This document shows positions 41,621 to 50,447 of a stretch of 64,000 nucleotides of DNA, in pieces. Made by a program: the position numbers and the translations under genes. The notes below the pieces were generated by a model. That model was not told the origin of the DNA, did no database searches, and was given only the letters and a program-made list of their open reading frames with translations. The stretch comes from Pelagihabitans pacificus (GTDB lineage: Bacteria; Bacteroidota; Bacteroidia; Flavobacteriales; Flavobacteriaceae): NCBI RefSeq assembly GCF_009371985.2, contig NZ_VIKU02000003.1, forward strand, positions 434,001 through 498,000, in the 5' to 3' direction. Numbering within the stretch: the first letter of the stretch is position 1; every line of letters begins with the position of its first letter.

Positions 41621-42580
41621 ATGAAAATATTAGCAAACGACGGAATCTCGGAGACCGGGGTGTCAGCATTGGAAAAAGGGGGGTTCGAGGTTATTACGGT
41701 AAAGGTTGCCCAGGAACAATTGGCAAACTATATCAATGAAAATAAGGTGGTCGGTCTGTTGGTACGTAGCGCCACCCAAGTACGCAAAGACCTAATAGAT
41801 AGCTGTCCGGGCTTAAAGCTTATCGGTCGCGGAGGTGTGGGAATGGATAATATCGACGTGGAATATGCCAAGGAAAAGGGGCTGTACGTAATCAATACCC
41901 CGGCCGCATCCTCAGAGTCGGTAGCCGAACTGGTTTTTGCACACTTATTTGGCGGGGTACGTTTTCTACATGACTCGAACCGTGCCATGCCCCTAGAAGG
42001 TGACCGTAAGTTCAAAGACCTTAAAAAATCGTATGCCAAGGGAAGCGAACTACGTGGAAAGACCTTGGGAGTCATCGGTTTTGGAAGAATAGGGCAGGCA
42101 ACTGCTAAAATAGCATTGGGTGTAGGTATGAAGGTCGTGTATACCGATCCATTCATAGAAAAAGCAAGCTTGGAAGTTCCCTTTTTCGATGGGCAATCGG
42201 TTTCCTTCGATTTTACTTCGGTCCCAAAAGAGGAAATTCTAAAAACTGCCGACTTCATAACGATTCACGTCCCCGCACAAAAGGAATATGTTATCGGAAA
42301 AAACGAATTTGCATTGATGAAAAAAGGTGTGGGTATCGTGAATGCGGCCCGCGGTGGTGTTTTGGACGAAGTAGCCTTGGTGGATGCCCTGGCCGATGGT
42401 ACCGTCGCCTTCGCCGGACTCGATGTATTCGAATCGGAACCAAAACCGGAGATTCCCCTCTTGATGCATCCTAACATCTCATTGACACCGCATATCGGAG
42501 CGGCCACTCAAGAAGCCCAGGATAGGATCGGTACCGAATTAGCCACTCAAATTATCCATTTGTTGGGTGGGGGAAAATAA
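41621..42580 (+). CDS. serA: D-3-phosphoglycerate dehydrogenase
   Basis: 319 aa from ATG 41621; the frame is open from 41558 but the fold begins with MKILANDGISETGVSAL. NAD-binding motif TLGVIGFGRIGQATAKIALGVG; catalytic Arg in NAARGGVLDE, Glu in FESEPKPEIP and His in TPHIGAATQEAQDRIG. A short-type enzyme without the C-terminal ACT regulatory domain, so no serine feedback through that domain is expected. First step of serine synthesis. Confidence 0.93.
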   Translation: MKILANDGISETGVSALEKGGFEVITVKVAQEQLANYINENKVVGLLVRSATQVRKDLIDSCPGLKLIGRGGVGMDNIDVEYAKEKGLYVINTPAASSESVAELVFAHLFGGVRFLHDSNRAMPLEGDRKFKDLKKSYAKGSELRGKTLGVIGFGRIGQATAKIALGVGMKVVYTDPFIEKASLEVPFFDGQSVSFDFTSVPKEEILKTADFITIHVPAQKEYVIGKNEFALMKKGVGIVNAARGGVLDEVALVDALADGTVAFAGLDVFESEPKPEIPLLMHPNISLTPHIGAATQEAQDRIGTELATQIIHLLGGGK

Positions 42581-42588
42581 ATACCACA

Positions 42589-42616
42589 AGCCTTTCGCCA
42601 AGGAGGCACTTTTTTG
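42589..42616 (+). terminator. possible terminator after serA
   Basis: AGCCTT, a short loop, AAGGAGGC, then ACTTTTTTG. Stem imperfect, T-run good. Confidence 0.4.
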
Positions 42617-42649
42617 TACATTACCAGCCAATTTTTAAAACACTACACT

Positions 42650-43285
42650 ATGGCAGGATTACTGGATTTATTGAACAGCCCCATGGGCAAACAGCTTATC
42701 AACGGGGTTGCCGGGCAAACTGGGCAACCCGAAAACAAGACCGCCGATGTACTTAGTATGGCGATGCCCTTGCTATTAGGGGCCATGAAGAAGAACGTCA
42801 AGTCTTCCCCACAAGGGGCACAAGGTCTCATGAACGCACTCTCAAACAAGCACGATGGAAGTATTTTGGACAACCTGGGCGGCCTTTTCGGGGGTGGTGT
42901 CGACGAATCGGTAGTAAACGACGGAGCAGGTATTTTGGGCCACGTGTTCGGCGACAGACAGCCACAAGTGGAAAATGCCTTAAGTGAAAAATCAGGGATG
43001 GATGCGGGATCGATCGCCAACATTCTAAAAATTGCCGCTCCCATTGTAATGGGTTTTGTTGGCAGACAAACCGCACAAAGTAATGTCAACGATGCCTCCG
43101 GCATGAATGCCTTGCTTGGAAGTATGCTGGGCGGACAGCCCCAACAAAATCAGAGCCTTATAACCACCTTGCTCGATGCAGACGGGGATGGTAGCATCCT
43201 AGACGATGTGGCCGATATGGTGATGGGAAGTAATAAGAAAAAAGGAGGACTTGGAGGACTTCTCGGAGGGCTGTTTGGCAAATAA
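42650..43285 (+). CDS. DUF937 protein
   Basis: 211 aa from ATG 42650 (earlier TTG at 42614 rejected because MAGLLDLLNSPMGKQLINGVAGQTG is the usual start). DUF937 repeats of the type VLSMAMPLLLGAMKKN and NILKIAAPIVMGFVGRQTA, separated by Gly/Asp-rich segments; a C-terminal LLDADGDGSILDDVADMVMG resembles an EF-hand-like Ca-binding loop, followed by a GGLGGLLGGLFG tail. Related to the YidB family, in which a role in colony or cell-cycle phenotypes is reported; here unknown. Followed by a strong terminator. Confidence 0.88.
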   Translation: MAGLLDLLNSPMGKQLINGVAGQTGQPENKTADVLSMAMPLLLGAMKKNVKSSPQGAQGLMNALSNKHDGSILDNLGGLFGGGVDESVVNDGAGILGHVFGDRQPQVENALSEKSGMDAGSIANILKIAAPIVMGFVGRQTAQSNVNDASGMNALLGSMLGGQPQQNQSLITTLLDADGDGSILDDVADMVMGSNKKKGGLGGLLGGLFGK

Positions 43286-43308
43286 CGTACGTCTTAACAT
43301 TTTTTAAT

Positions 43309-43339
43309 AAAGCCGTTCCCCGTGTGGAATGGCTTTTTT
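43309..43339 (+). terminator. rho-independent terminator after the DUF937 gene
   Basis: AAAGCCGTTCC, six-base loop, GGAATGGCTTTTTT: an 11-bp stem with one G-T pair, then six T. It ends 15 bases before the ATG of the next gene and so argues against the longer start at 43322. Confidence 0.9.
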
Positions 43340-43354
43340 CGTAACTTCCTAAGT

Positions 43355-43813
43355 ATGAATAAGAACATACTAAAAATACTTGCTTTTTTGGTACTGATCG
43401 GTTTGTTTGCAACGAGTTGTGGTAGTACAAGGAAAACCATAGCCATTTCGGAAGCCGAAGAAGCGGTTTTCAATGAAACCGCAGAAGATACGGTACGGAT
43501 TGCCAGCGATAAGACCGAGTATGAAATCATCATTATTGAACCGGGTTTCTACACATGGTTACAAAGTATTGCCAGGCCCGAGGGCTACTATTCACAGAAT
43601 TACCTGGAGAGCCGTAACGCCATTTTTGTCATGAATTGGAACCAACGCGTTTTGATGCCACGACAGTTCAATCCCCAACTCTATTTGTTACAAATCGACT
43701 ACAACCCACAAATCGATTATGGGTATGAGGTTAATTATAAGCTATACAACTACTTTATCTTTTTTCAACGAAAATACAACCAACGGCTGGGGCCGTTTCT
43801 TCCAAGAATCTGA
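43355..43813 (+). CDS. DUF6146 lipoprotein
   Basis: 152 aa from ATG 43355. Lipoprotein signal ending FATSC. Mature part with an acidic linker (EAEEAVFNETAEDTV) and the family core DKTEYEIIIIEPGFYTWLQSIARPEGYYSQNYLESRNAIFVMNWNQRV. A flavobacterial family of unknown function, regularly followed by the DUF6787 gene, as here (25-base gap). Outer-membrane or periplasmic. Confidence 0.82.
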   Translation: MNKNILKILAFLVLIGLFATSCGSTRKTIAISEAEEAVFNETAEDTVRIASDKTEYEIIIIEPGFYTWLQSIARPEGYYSQNYLESRNAIFVMNWNQRVLMPRQFNPQLYLLQIDYNPQIDYGYEVNYKLYNYFIFFQRKYNQRLGPFLPRI

Positions 43814-43838
43814 TATCTTTGCTAGCGAAAAAATCGCT

Positions 43839-44156
43839 ATGGAAAAATTAAAGAAACGCTGGGGCATCGAATCGAACGTTCAAATAATCGTCATTTGTAT
43901 TGTCTTTGCCATCACCGGTTCCTCCTCGGTATACGTCGCCAAACCCTTTTTGGAATGGATTGGTATGGCCCGAGAGGCTTTTCCTGAAAATGGTCTTGGT
44001 GGGTTCCTCTACTGGACCCTTCGGATTTTGCTGATTTTCCCGTTCTATCAGGTACTGCTTGTAATTTTCGGATGGATGTTCGGCCAATTCCGGTTTTTCT
44101 GGAACTTTGAAAAGAAAATGCTTTCCCGGATGGGACTTGGCTTTCTGTTCAAATGA
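43839..44156 (+). CDS. DUF6787 membrane protein
   Basis: 105 aa from ATG 43839 (an upstream open frame overlapping DUF6146 is out of frame with it in content and not used). Starts MEKLKKRWGIESNVQIIVICIVFAITGSSSVYVAKP, has two or three spans and ends FFWNFEKKMLSRMGLGFL, the family ending. Unknown function; co-transcribed with the DUF6146 gene. Confidence 0.8.
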   Translation: MEKLKKRWGIESNVQIIVICIVFAITGSSSVYVAKPFLEWIGMAREAFPENGLGGFLYWTLRILLIFPFYQVLLVIFGWMFGQFRFFWNFEKKMLSRMGLGFLFK

Positions 44157-44208
44157 AATTGTGTTTTCTTTAACATGAATGACAATCCATATTGGCTACT
44201 TTTAACTC

Positions 44209-44505
44209 GTGAAAAGTAAAAGTTTCTATCTGAGAATATCTTTTCTGCTTTTGATCCTTTTGGCGGTCAAGGTTTCCTCGTTTCATGTGTATGCCCATGA
44301 AGTATATGATGAAACGGTTATCGAGCACTGCAGTATCTGCGATATTGCCGTCGAAAACCAACACCCCCCGTTAAGCCCAAGTCTCGACTATTGGTATGAT
44401 TTTGTTGAGATTCCTTCCGCTACAACTATCCAATTCGACTACCAGGCGTTGACCTATCAACGGCTTCAGCGTGCTTCGCTCTTCGGAAGACCACCCCCCT
44501 GTTAG
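44209..44505 (+). CDS. small exported Cys/His protein before a TonB receptor
   Basis: 98 aa from a GTG start; no ATG is available in frame. Signal-like span ISFLLLILLAVKVSSFHVYAHE, then IEHCSICDIAVENQHPP, a short aromatic stretch, and an end FGRPPPC. The HxxxxxxxxHCSIC arrangement suggests binding of a soft metal. Small proteins of this layout commonly precede a TonB-dependent receptor in flavobacteria; it could be a metal-sensing or chaperone peptide. The receptor starts 71 bases downstream. Confidence 0.65.
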   Translation: MKSKSFYLRISFLLLILLAVKVSSFHVYAHEVYDETVIEHCSICDIAVENQHPPLSPSLDYWYDFVEIPSATTIQFDYQALTYQRLQRASLFGRPPPC

Positions 44506-44576
44506 GATATTGACCCATAGTGCCCAGTGCCCTTCCAAAAATGGGATTTTGGCAGGTAATCCTAATAATTTCAAAA

Positions 44577-46979
44577 ATGAAATTCCTTTTTCTATGCTTC
44601 ATGACCTTTGGGTCTGTAGCGATTGTTTTAGCACAAGAATGTCCCTATAGCTTAAGCGGTACGGTCATCGATTTTCATGACAAAACCCCTTTGGCCGGTG
44701 CTTCCGTTGTGGTGACTGGTCTTGATAGGCAAGTAACTACAGATGCTTCCGGGCGATTTTATATTGATGATCTCTGTGAGGGGTTTGTGGAATTGGAAGT
44801 CTCCCACCCTGAATGCATTTCCCGATTCGTGAGAGCGGATGTCGAAGATGAAGAGTCCTTTATAAAGATTACTTTGGAGCATCATTTAGAGGAGTTGGAA
44901 GAGGTGCAAGTGGTAGGAAGTGCCATAAAGGAAAGAACCAACTCCTCCCAAGAAGAAACGATCCTAAGCACAGATCTGGAACGCTACACGGGAAATAGTA
45001 TCGGCGATGCCTTGAAACGGATTACCGGTGTTTCCTCCCTCAACACCGGAGCCGCTATTGTGAAGCCTGTTGTGCAGGGGCTCAGTGGTAGCCGTGTCAC
45101 CATTTTAAACAACGGGGTGCGCATGCAGGATATGGAATGGGGCGATGAGCATGCACCCAACATCGATATTAACCTGGCGGGTAAAACAACCTTGATCAAA
45201 GGTGCTGGTGCCCTGCAATACGGAGGGGATGCCATCGGTGGGGTCATTTTGGTCGAACCCGAAAAAATCAGGGCCCAAGACAGTCTTTATGGAAAGGTGT
45301 TGTTGAACGGGGTTACCAACGGTAGGGGTGGCAGTGGAACCCTAGAGTTGACGAAGTCCTATAAAAATGGATGGTTCATCAAAGGGCAAGCTTCCTATAA
45401 ACGTTTCGGGGACTTGGAGGCCCCCGACTATATTCTTTCCAATACCGGAATTGCTCAAATTGGAGCTTCGTTTTCCCTTGGGAAAAATAGCTTTGAGGAA
45501 GGATGGGAAGCCTATTATTCTTTTTTCGATTCGGATATTGCCATCCTTCGGGCCTCCCATATCGGCAACGTCGATGACCTGATCCAAGCCATCAACAGTC
45601 AGACACCGAATGTCGTTGAGGACTTTACCTATACCATCGGCAGTCCAAGCCAAGAGGTGACACATCATTTGGCGAAGGGAAGCTATTATAAACGCTTTGA
45701 GGGAGCTGGAAAGTTGTCGTTGCAATACGATTTTCAACAGAATCAGCGATTCGAGTACGACCTGCGTAGAGGGGAGACGCGAGACATCCCATCTATTGAC
45801 CTGAGATTGACCACCCACACCATATCCACCGATTTCAGGGCCGATGCCAGTGAACAAAACCGCATACACCTTGGTCTGATGGCAAGGTATCAGAACAACA
45901 GTGCCGACCCATCAACAGGTGTACGTCGTTTGATACCCGATTACGATCGCTACGATTTTGGGGCTTTTGCACTTACCGAATATTATGTCTCTCCGTCTTG
46001 GGTAATCGATGCCGGACTTCGATATGATTTTAGCCGGATAGATGCCAGGAAATTCTATCAGGCTTCCCGATGGGCAGAAAGGGGATATGATATCGATTTT
46101 AACGATTTGATCATAGAGGACCTTGGATCACAATTATTGACCAATCCGGTTTTGGATTATCACAATTTTTCCGCTACGGCAGGTGTAGAGCACACCTTTG
46201 GCGAAGATTCCAAAGTTCGGGCAAATTATGCCTTGGCACAAAGGGCGCCCAATCCCTCCGAACTGTTTAGTGAGGGCCTTCACCATTCGGCGGCACGGAT
46301 TGAATTGGGAGATTTGCGTATAACCAGTGAAACCTCCCATAAAATAGCCGTTTCGGTGGAAAAAGATTCCGAGAAATGGGGATATGTCCTCGCCCCCTAT
46401 GTAAATCGTATCAATGACTTTGTCTTACTGGAACCTTCAGGAGTAGAATTTACTATCCGGGGAGCGTTCCCCGTTTGGACCTACCGACAGACTGACGCCA
46501 TTTTTGCCGGGATTGATGCATCCCTCTATTCCCAATGGACGCCTACATGGCGGAGCGAACATCGGTTTTCCTTTATAAAAGGAAAAGACGAGACCTTGGA
46601 AGGCCCATTGATCAATGTTCCACCGGTACATTTGGAAAATGGACTTGTGTACCAGAACCCCCAATTACGAAAACTTCGAATAGCAGTGGAAAGCCGCTAT
46701 GTTTTTCGACAAAATGAATTTCCGGAAAATATTGAAGTTTTTTCGCCAGTAGCGAATGAGCAGGTGGTTCTAGACATCAATACCCCGCCTCCAGCCTATC
46801 ATTTGCTTGACTTGGACCTGGAGACAAGGTTGACATTGATTGCAAACAACGACCTTACCTTGGGCCTTCGTGTTACAAATGTATTCAACACCCGCTATCG
46901 GGATTATTTGAACCGATTGCGTTTTTTTGCCGATGACCTTGGTCGGAATCTGGCACTTCGTATCAAATGGATCATCTAA
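44577..46979 (+). CDS. TonB-dependent receptor with carboxypeptidase-like N-terminal domain
   Basis: 800 aa from ATG 44577 (GTG 44520 would put 19 residues before the signal peptide). Signal ending VLAQE; a CarboxypepD_reg-like domain (CPYSLSGTVIDFHDKTPLAGASVVVTG); plug domain with NSIGDALKRITGVSSLNTGAAIVKPVVQGLSGSRVTILNNGVRMQDMEWGDEHAPNID; a 22-strand barrel ending NLALRIKWII. The plug segment is close to that of metal/siderophore receptors of the zinc/copper type. Takes up an unidentified ligand across the outer membrane; the flanking genes suggest a metal. Confidence 0.92.
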   Translation: MKFLFLCFMTFGSVAIVLAQECPYSLSGTVIDFHDKTPLAGASVVVTGLDRQVTTDASGRFYIDDLCEGFVELEVSHPECISRFVRADVEDEESFIKITLEHHLEELEEVQVVGSAIKERTNSSQEETILSTDLERYTGNSIGDALKRITGVSSLNTGAAIVKPVVQGLSGSRVTILNNGVRMQDMEWGDEHAPNIDINLAGKTTLIKGAGALQYGGDAIGGVILVEPEKIRAQDSLYGKVLLNGVTNGRGGSGTLELTKSYKNGWFIKGQASYKRFGDLEAPDYILSNTGIAQIGASFSLGKNSFEEGWEAYYSFFDSDIAILRASHIGNVDDLIQAINSQTPNVVEDFTYTIGSPSQEVTHHLAKGSYYKRFEGAGKLSLQYDFQQNQRFEYDLRRGETRDIPSIDLRLTTHTISTDFRADASEQNRIHLGLMARYQNNSADPSTGVRRLIPDYDRYDFGAFALTEYYVSPSWVIDAGLRYDFSRIDARKFYQASRWAERGYDIDFNDLIIEDLGSQLLTNPVLDYHNFSATAGVEHTFGEDSKVRANYALAQRAPNPSELFSEGLHHSAARIELGDLRITSETSHKIAVSVEKDSEKWGYVLAPYVNRINDFVLLEPSGVEFTIRGAFPVWTYRQTDAIFAGIDASLYSQWTPTWRSEHRFSFIKGKDETLEGPLINVPPVHLENGLVYQNPQLRKLRIAVESRYVFRQNEFPENIEVFSPVANEQVVLDINTPPPAYHLLDLDLETRLTLIANNDLTLGLRVTNVFNTRYRDYLNRLRFFADDLGRNLALRIKWII

Positions 46980-47026
46980 AACATAATGAACCTTAACAAT
47001 TACATTAATTTTTAAACATTTCAACT

Positions 47027-47581
47027 ATGAAACTAGTACAACTAAGCATTCTTTCAATGGCCATTGGTCTACTCACATTCAGTTGCGACAATGATGATGA
47101 CACTCCCCAAGTCGTTAACGAAGAGGAGGTAATCACAACCCTGAACGTGACCTTGACCCCCCAAACAGGTACTCCTGTTACCCTCCAATCCCAGGATTTG
47201 GACGGCGACGGTCCCAACGCTCCCGTGGTAACGGTATCCGGTCCTCTAACATCGGATACTACTTATAACGGCGTTATAACCGTTTTGAACGAGACCGTTT
47301 CCCCGGCCGAGAATATCACCGAGGAAGTGGAGGAAGAGGCAGAGGAACATCAATTCTTCTTTAGTGTCGGTGGCGGACTGGAAGCTACCACTGAATACAC
47401 TAATTTCGATGGCGACCAAAACCCGCTTGGCACCGAATTCCGAATCATTGCAGGGTCCCCCAGCCAAGGTACCTTGACGTTTACACTGCGTCACGAACCT
47501 AAAAAACCGAATGATGGAACGCTCTCCGATGCCGGCGGGGAAACCGATATCGCGGTAAGCTTCGACGTCACGGTCGAATAA
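47027..47581 (+). CDS. lipoprotein following a TonB receptor (type 1 periplasmic-binding-like label)
   Basis: 184 aa. Lipobox LTFSCDNDDDTP; then VVNEEEVITTLNVTL, a recurrent start of flavobacterial lipoproteins found after TonB receptors, often given the database label type 1 periplasmic binding fold. Two beta-rich domains: DLDGDGPNAPVVTVSGPLTSDTTYNGVITVLNE and EHQFFFSVGGGLEATTEYTNFDGDQNPLG. An acidic coiled segment (EEVEEEAEEH) sits between. Probably a surface or periplasmic partner of the receptor; ligand unknown. Confidence 0.78.
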   Translation: MKLVQLSILSMAIGLLTFSCDNDDDTPQVVNEEEVITTLNVTLTPQTGTPVTLQSQDLDGDGPNAPVVTVSGPLTSDTTYNGVITVLNETVSPAENITEEVEEEAEEHQFFFSVGGGLEATTEYTNFDGDQNPLGTEFRIIAGSPSQGTLTFTLRHEPKKPNDGTLSDAGGETDIAVSFDVTVE

Positions 47582-47718
47582 AGCTTTCCCGGAAATTACG
47601 ATTTAATGAACGGTGGTTCCATGTTGGTCTTCAAAGGTGGAGCCATCGGTCATTATCCTTTATAAGTGGCTGTTTAGGGTAGGATCAGTAGTCTTGAAAG
47701 AAAACATTTGAAAACTTC

Positions 47719-47838
47719 TTACAATGAATCGCCGTTGAAATAAAACAAAATGATGGCTACAATGATGGCAATAGTGCAGAGGACTATCAAAAAACGATAG
47801 ATGCCTCTTGACCATTTCCAAAAGGTTTGATGATTCAT
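47719..47838 (-). CDS. 39-aa single-span membrane protein
   Basis: ATG (47838) to TAA (47719). MNHQTFWKWSRGIYR, then the span FLIVLCTIAIIVAIILFYF, then NGDSL. Same layout as the 48-aa protein at 38605: an FWK motif, a basic pre-span segment and an FN(D/G) exit. It lies 40 bases downstream of the small membrane-protein gene at 47879-48181 on the same strand. Real-gene status is likely but unproven. Confidence 0.5.
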   Translation of the reverse strand: MNHQTFWKWSRGIYRFLIVLCTIAIIVAIILFYFNGDSL

Positions 47839-47878
47839 GACCACAAGTGTTTGAAAGCAATAAAAACCTGCTAGAAAC

Positions 47879-48181
47879 TTAATCCACTTCGATGACCCTT
47901 CCCCTTTTTGCTCCTTTTAAAACATAAGTATATAACCACATAAGGGTAAAAGTAGGGATGATATCCAATCCTGGAACAATCTCCTCCAAAAAGGTAATGA
48001 AACCGGCAGCCTGGCCCGCTTTTCCCCTGTACATGCGGGTCATGAGCCAACCTGCTACCGGCGCCCAGATGACATCGGCGAAATCCCCGATGAAAGGCAA
48101 GGCCAACGAAAGCGCTCCGATACCATCAAAAAGCAGCCCTAGATATAGCTTTTTGTATTTGTTTGCTGTAGTTTTTGACAT
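47879..48181 (-). CDS. small membrane protein, conserved hypothetical
   Basis: 100 aa with two to three hydrophobic segments and the motif KLYLGLLFDGIGALSLALPFIGDFADVIWAPVAGWLMTRMYRGKAGQAAGFITFLEEIVPGLDIIPTFTLMWLYTY. The IGDxxDxIWAP and EEIxPGxDxIPTFT patterns recur in short flavobacterial membrane proteins and recall DUF4112, but I cannot confirm the assignment. Function unknown. Confidence 0.7.
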   Translation of the reverse strand: MSKTTANKYKKLYLGLLFDGIGALSLALPFIGDFADVIWAPVAGWLMTRMYRGKAGQAAGFITFLEEIVPGLDIIPTFTLMWLYTYVLKGAKRGRVIEVD

Positions 48182-48365
48182 GATGAAAATTACTGATTCA
48201 TCGGGTACAAAGCAATAAAAGTGCCAAGATTAAATAGGCGATACCGAGTGGTAAAACCTACATCCCCATCCAAGGCTTTTGGATATTACAGCATCCTTTT
48301 GCAGACTAAAAGCACCTTCCCAAGGCTTCCCCCGATACTTTTACGTTAGGGAACTTCAACCAAAT

Positions 48366-48977
48366 TTAGGAAAGATTCGAGCTGATCAGCTTCAAAAATT
48401 CATTGCGTGTTTCTATTTTCTCGAACTGACCGCGAAAACCTGAGGTAGTAGTAACAGAATTCTGCTTCTGAACGCCACGCATCATCATACACATGTGGGA
48501 GGCTTCGATGACCACGGCCACACCCTGAGGTTTCAAAGTGTTGTTCAAACATTCCAAAATATCATGGGTGAGCCGTTCCTGCACCTGCAAACGCCTTGCA
48601 AACACGTCTACGATTCGAGGAATTTTACTAAGCCCCACAATATACCCGTTCGGAATATAGGCAATGTGCGCCTTTCCAAAAAAGGGCAGCATATGATGCT
48701 CACAAAGGGAATACAATTCAATGTCCTTGATGATGACCATTTCATCGTATGATTCCTTGAACATGGCCCCCTTTAATATTTCCACAGCGTTTTGTTTGTA
48801 ACCCTGAGTTAGGAAAAGCATGGCTTTGGCGGCCCGCTCCGGTGTTTTTACCAGTCCCTCACGGGAAACATCCTCCCCTATTTCATCTATTATCCTTTCA
48901 TAACGCTCTTTTACGTCGTTCGTGATATCGATGTTATACTCCTCTAAACTTTGATATGGTGCCATGTATTTGAACAT
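48366..48977 (-). CDS. folE: GTP cyclohydrolase I
   Basis: 203 aa. Zinc ligands in [23 protein letters not shown] (Cys and His) and in [24 protein letters not shown] and the SGFRG end complete the active site shared between subunits. Converts GTP to 7,8-dihydroneopterin triphosphate for folate or queuosine. ATG 48977 or the internal ATG five codons later is possible; both leave the catalytic fold intact. Confidence 0.95.
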   Translation of the reverse strand: MFKYMAPYQSLEEYNIDITNDVKERYERIIDEIGEDVSREGLVKTPERAAKAMLFLTQGYKQNAVEILKGAMFKESYDEMVIIKDIELYSLCEHHMLPFFGKAHIAYIPNGYIVGLSKIPRIVDVFARRLQVQERLTHDILECLNNTLKPQGVAVVIEASHMCMMMRGVQKQNSVTTTSGFRGQFEKIETRNEFLKLISSNLS

Positions 48978-49111
48978 TCTATTTTTTGTTTATTCATTTT
49001 TGACAAATATTAAACAATAAAGCTTGATAATAAAATCGTCGAAAGGAATTTAACCATTTATTATGAATGTTTTACAAGGAGTCTGAATAATGTAGGTATC
49101 GGATAAAAAGG

Positions 49112-49119
49112 TATTTTTG
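49112..49119 (+). promoter_or_regulatory. -7 box upstream of lolD
   Basis: TATTTTTG matches TAnnTTTG. Its position implies transcription starting near 49125, which supports translation from 49165 rather than 49117. Confidence 0.5.
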
Positions 49120-49164
49120 CCATGTCTCCTTGAATATGTACTTTCGGGCGGCAAAAGAACATGT

Positions 49165-49848
49165 ATGATCAAAGCCAACAACATACAAAAATTTTATGGC
49201 GAACTTCAGGTATTGAAAGGCGTCGACCTTCATATTAAAAAAGGGGAAATCGTCTCCATTGTCGGGGCCTCCGGAGCTGGAAAAACCACCTTATTACAAA
49301 TTTTAGGCACCCTGGATGTTCAGTCGAACAAGCAAGATAGTACCTTGTTTATCAACGGCGTAGAGGTCACCAAGCTTTCAAATAGAGAAATGGCCAGGTT
49401 CCGAAATGAACATATTGGGTTTATCTTTCAATTTCACCAGTTGCTACCCGAATTCACTGCCTTGGAAAACGTTTGTATCCCTGCTTTCATCAAAAAAACG
49501 CCAAAAGGGGCGGCAGAAGAAAAGGCCAGGGAATTGCTGGATTTTTTGGGGCTCTCGGAACGATACGATCACAAACCCAGCGAACTTTCCGGAGGGGAAC
49601 AACAACGGGTCGCGGTGGCAAGGGCATTGATCAACAACCCATCCATCATCTTTGCCGATGAACCCAGTGGAAATCTAGATTCCGAAAGTGCCGATATGCT
49701 GCATCAGCTTTTCTTCAAGCTAAGGGACCAATTTGGACAGACCTTTGTAATCGTTACCCATAACGAGCATCTGGCAGATATGGCAGACCGTAAATTGACC
49801 ATGGTCGACGGACTCATCGGCAGCGCGGATCAGATGGTTCATACTTAG
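49165..49848 (+). CDS. lolD: LolD-type ABC transporter ATP-binding protein
   Basis: 227 aa from ATG 49165. Walker [13 protein letters not shown]-loop in [20 protein letters not shown], signature [15 protein letters not shown], Walker [15 protein letters not shown] and H-loop VTHNEHLA. The [22 protein letters not shown] start and the [14 protein letters not shown] sequence place it in the LolD/MacB/FtsE subgroup that powers lipoprotein release. The permease gene is not adjacent. Confidence 0.88.
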   Translation: MIKANNIQKFYGELQVLKGVDLHIKKGEIVSIVGASGAGKTTLLQILGTLDVQSNKQDSTLFINGVEVTKLSNREMARFRNEHIGFIFQFHQLLPEFTALENVCIPAFIKKTPKGAAEEKARELLDFLGLSERYDHKPSELSGGEQQRVAVARALINNPSIIFADEPSGNLDSESADMLHQLFFKLRDQFGQTFVIVTHNEHLADMADRKLTMVDGLIGSADQMVHT

Positions 49849-49889
49849 TGCTTTTGGATTTAATGAAGCCATAACCCCCATCAATACCC

Positions 49890-50447
49890 ATGCGTAAAGA
49901 ATTAATTGAATTTTTGAAACATCCGGTTTATCGGGAAGATGAAAACCGAGACTTTCAATATCGCTTAGCGGTTTTTTGGCGCTTTTTACTGTTCGCCTTG
50001 TTGTTTAGTTTTCTGTTTGGTATTATAAATTCAACCTTGGAGCCACTTTTTGGACTCGAATTGGGTAAACATGCCATCGATGATTTTATGGACCAATATT
50101 CTCCCTGGTGGCTGCTGGGGGCAGCGGTCATCGTAGCTCCGGTCGTAGAAGAGTTGCTGTTCAGGGGTCCGATGGTCTTTTTCAGGAACAGTGTTTTTTT
50201 TGGGTACGTCTTTTATGTACTGACCCTGTTTTTTGGTTTTTATCATATCACGAACTTTGAAATAAGCACCTCGGTATTATTGCTCTCCCCCTTGTTGGTG
50301 GCGCCCCAACTGTGCGTGGGACTCTTTTTGGGCGTCATCAGGGTCAAATTTGGTCTTTCTTGGGCCATCGCCTTACACGCGCTCTATAATCTAATCTTGA
50401 TCGGCCCTATTGTGTTGCTTCAAATTTTTGATATTGCTCCTGAATGA
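49890..50447 (+). CDS. CPBP-family intramembrane metalloprotease
   Basis: 185 aa with five or six spans. Glu pair in VAPVVEELLFRGPMVF (EExxxR motif), His in LFFGFYHITNFE and a third region GVIRVKFGLSWAIALHALYN with the last His, as in CAAX-prenyl-protease/bacteriocin-processing (Abi) proteins. Its stop overlaps the next start by four bases. Substrate unknown. Confidence 0.9.
   Translation: MRKELIEFLKHPVYREDENRDFQYRLAVFWRFLLFALLFSFLFGIINSTLEPLFGLELGKHAIDDFMDQYSPWWLLGAAVIVAPVVEELLFRGPMVFFRNSVFFGYVFYVLTLFFGFYHITNFEISTSVLLLSPLLVAPQLCVGLFLGVIRVKFGLSWAIALHALYNLILIGPIVLLQIFDIAPE

Noticed and set aside
43322-43354. Upstream start for the DUF6146 lipoprotein at 43322
   Set aside because: It would place the start inside the terminator hairpin of the previous gene; ATG 43355 opens a normal lipoprotein signal.
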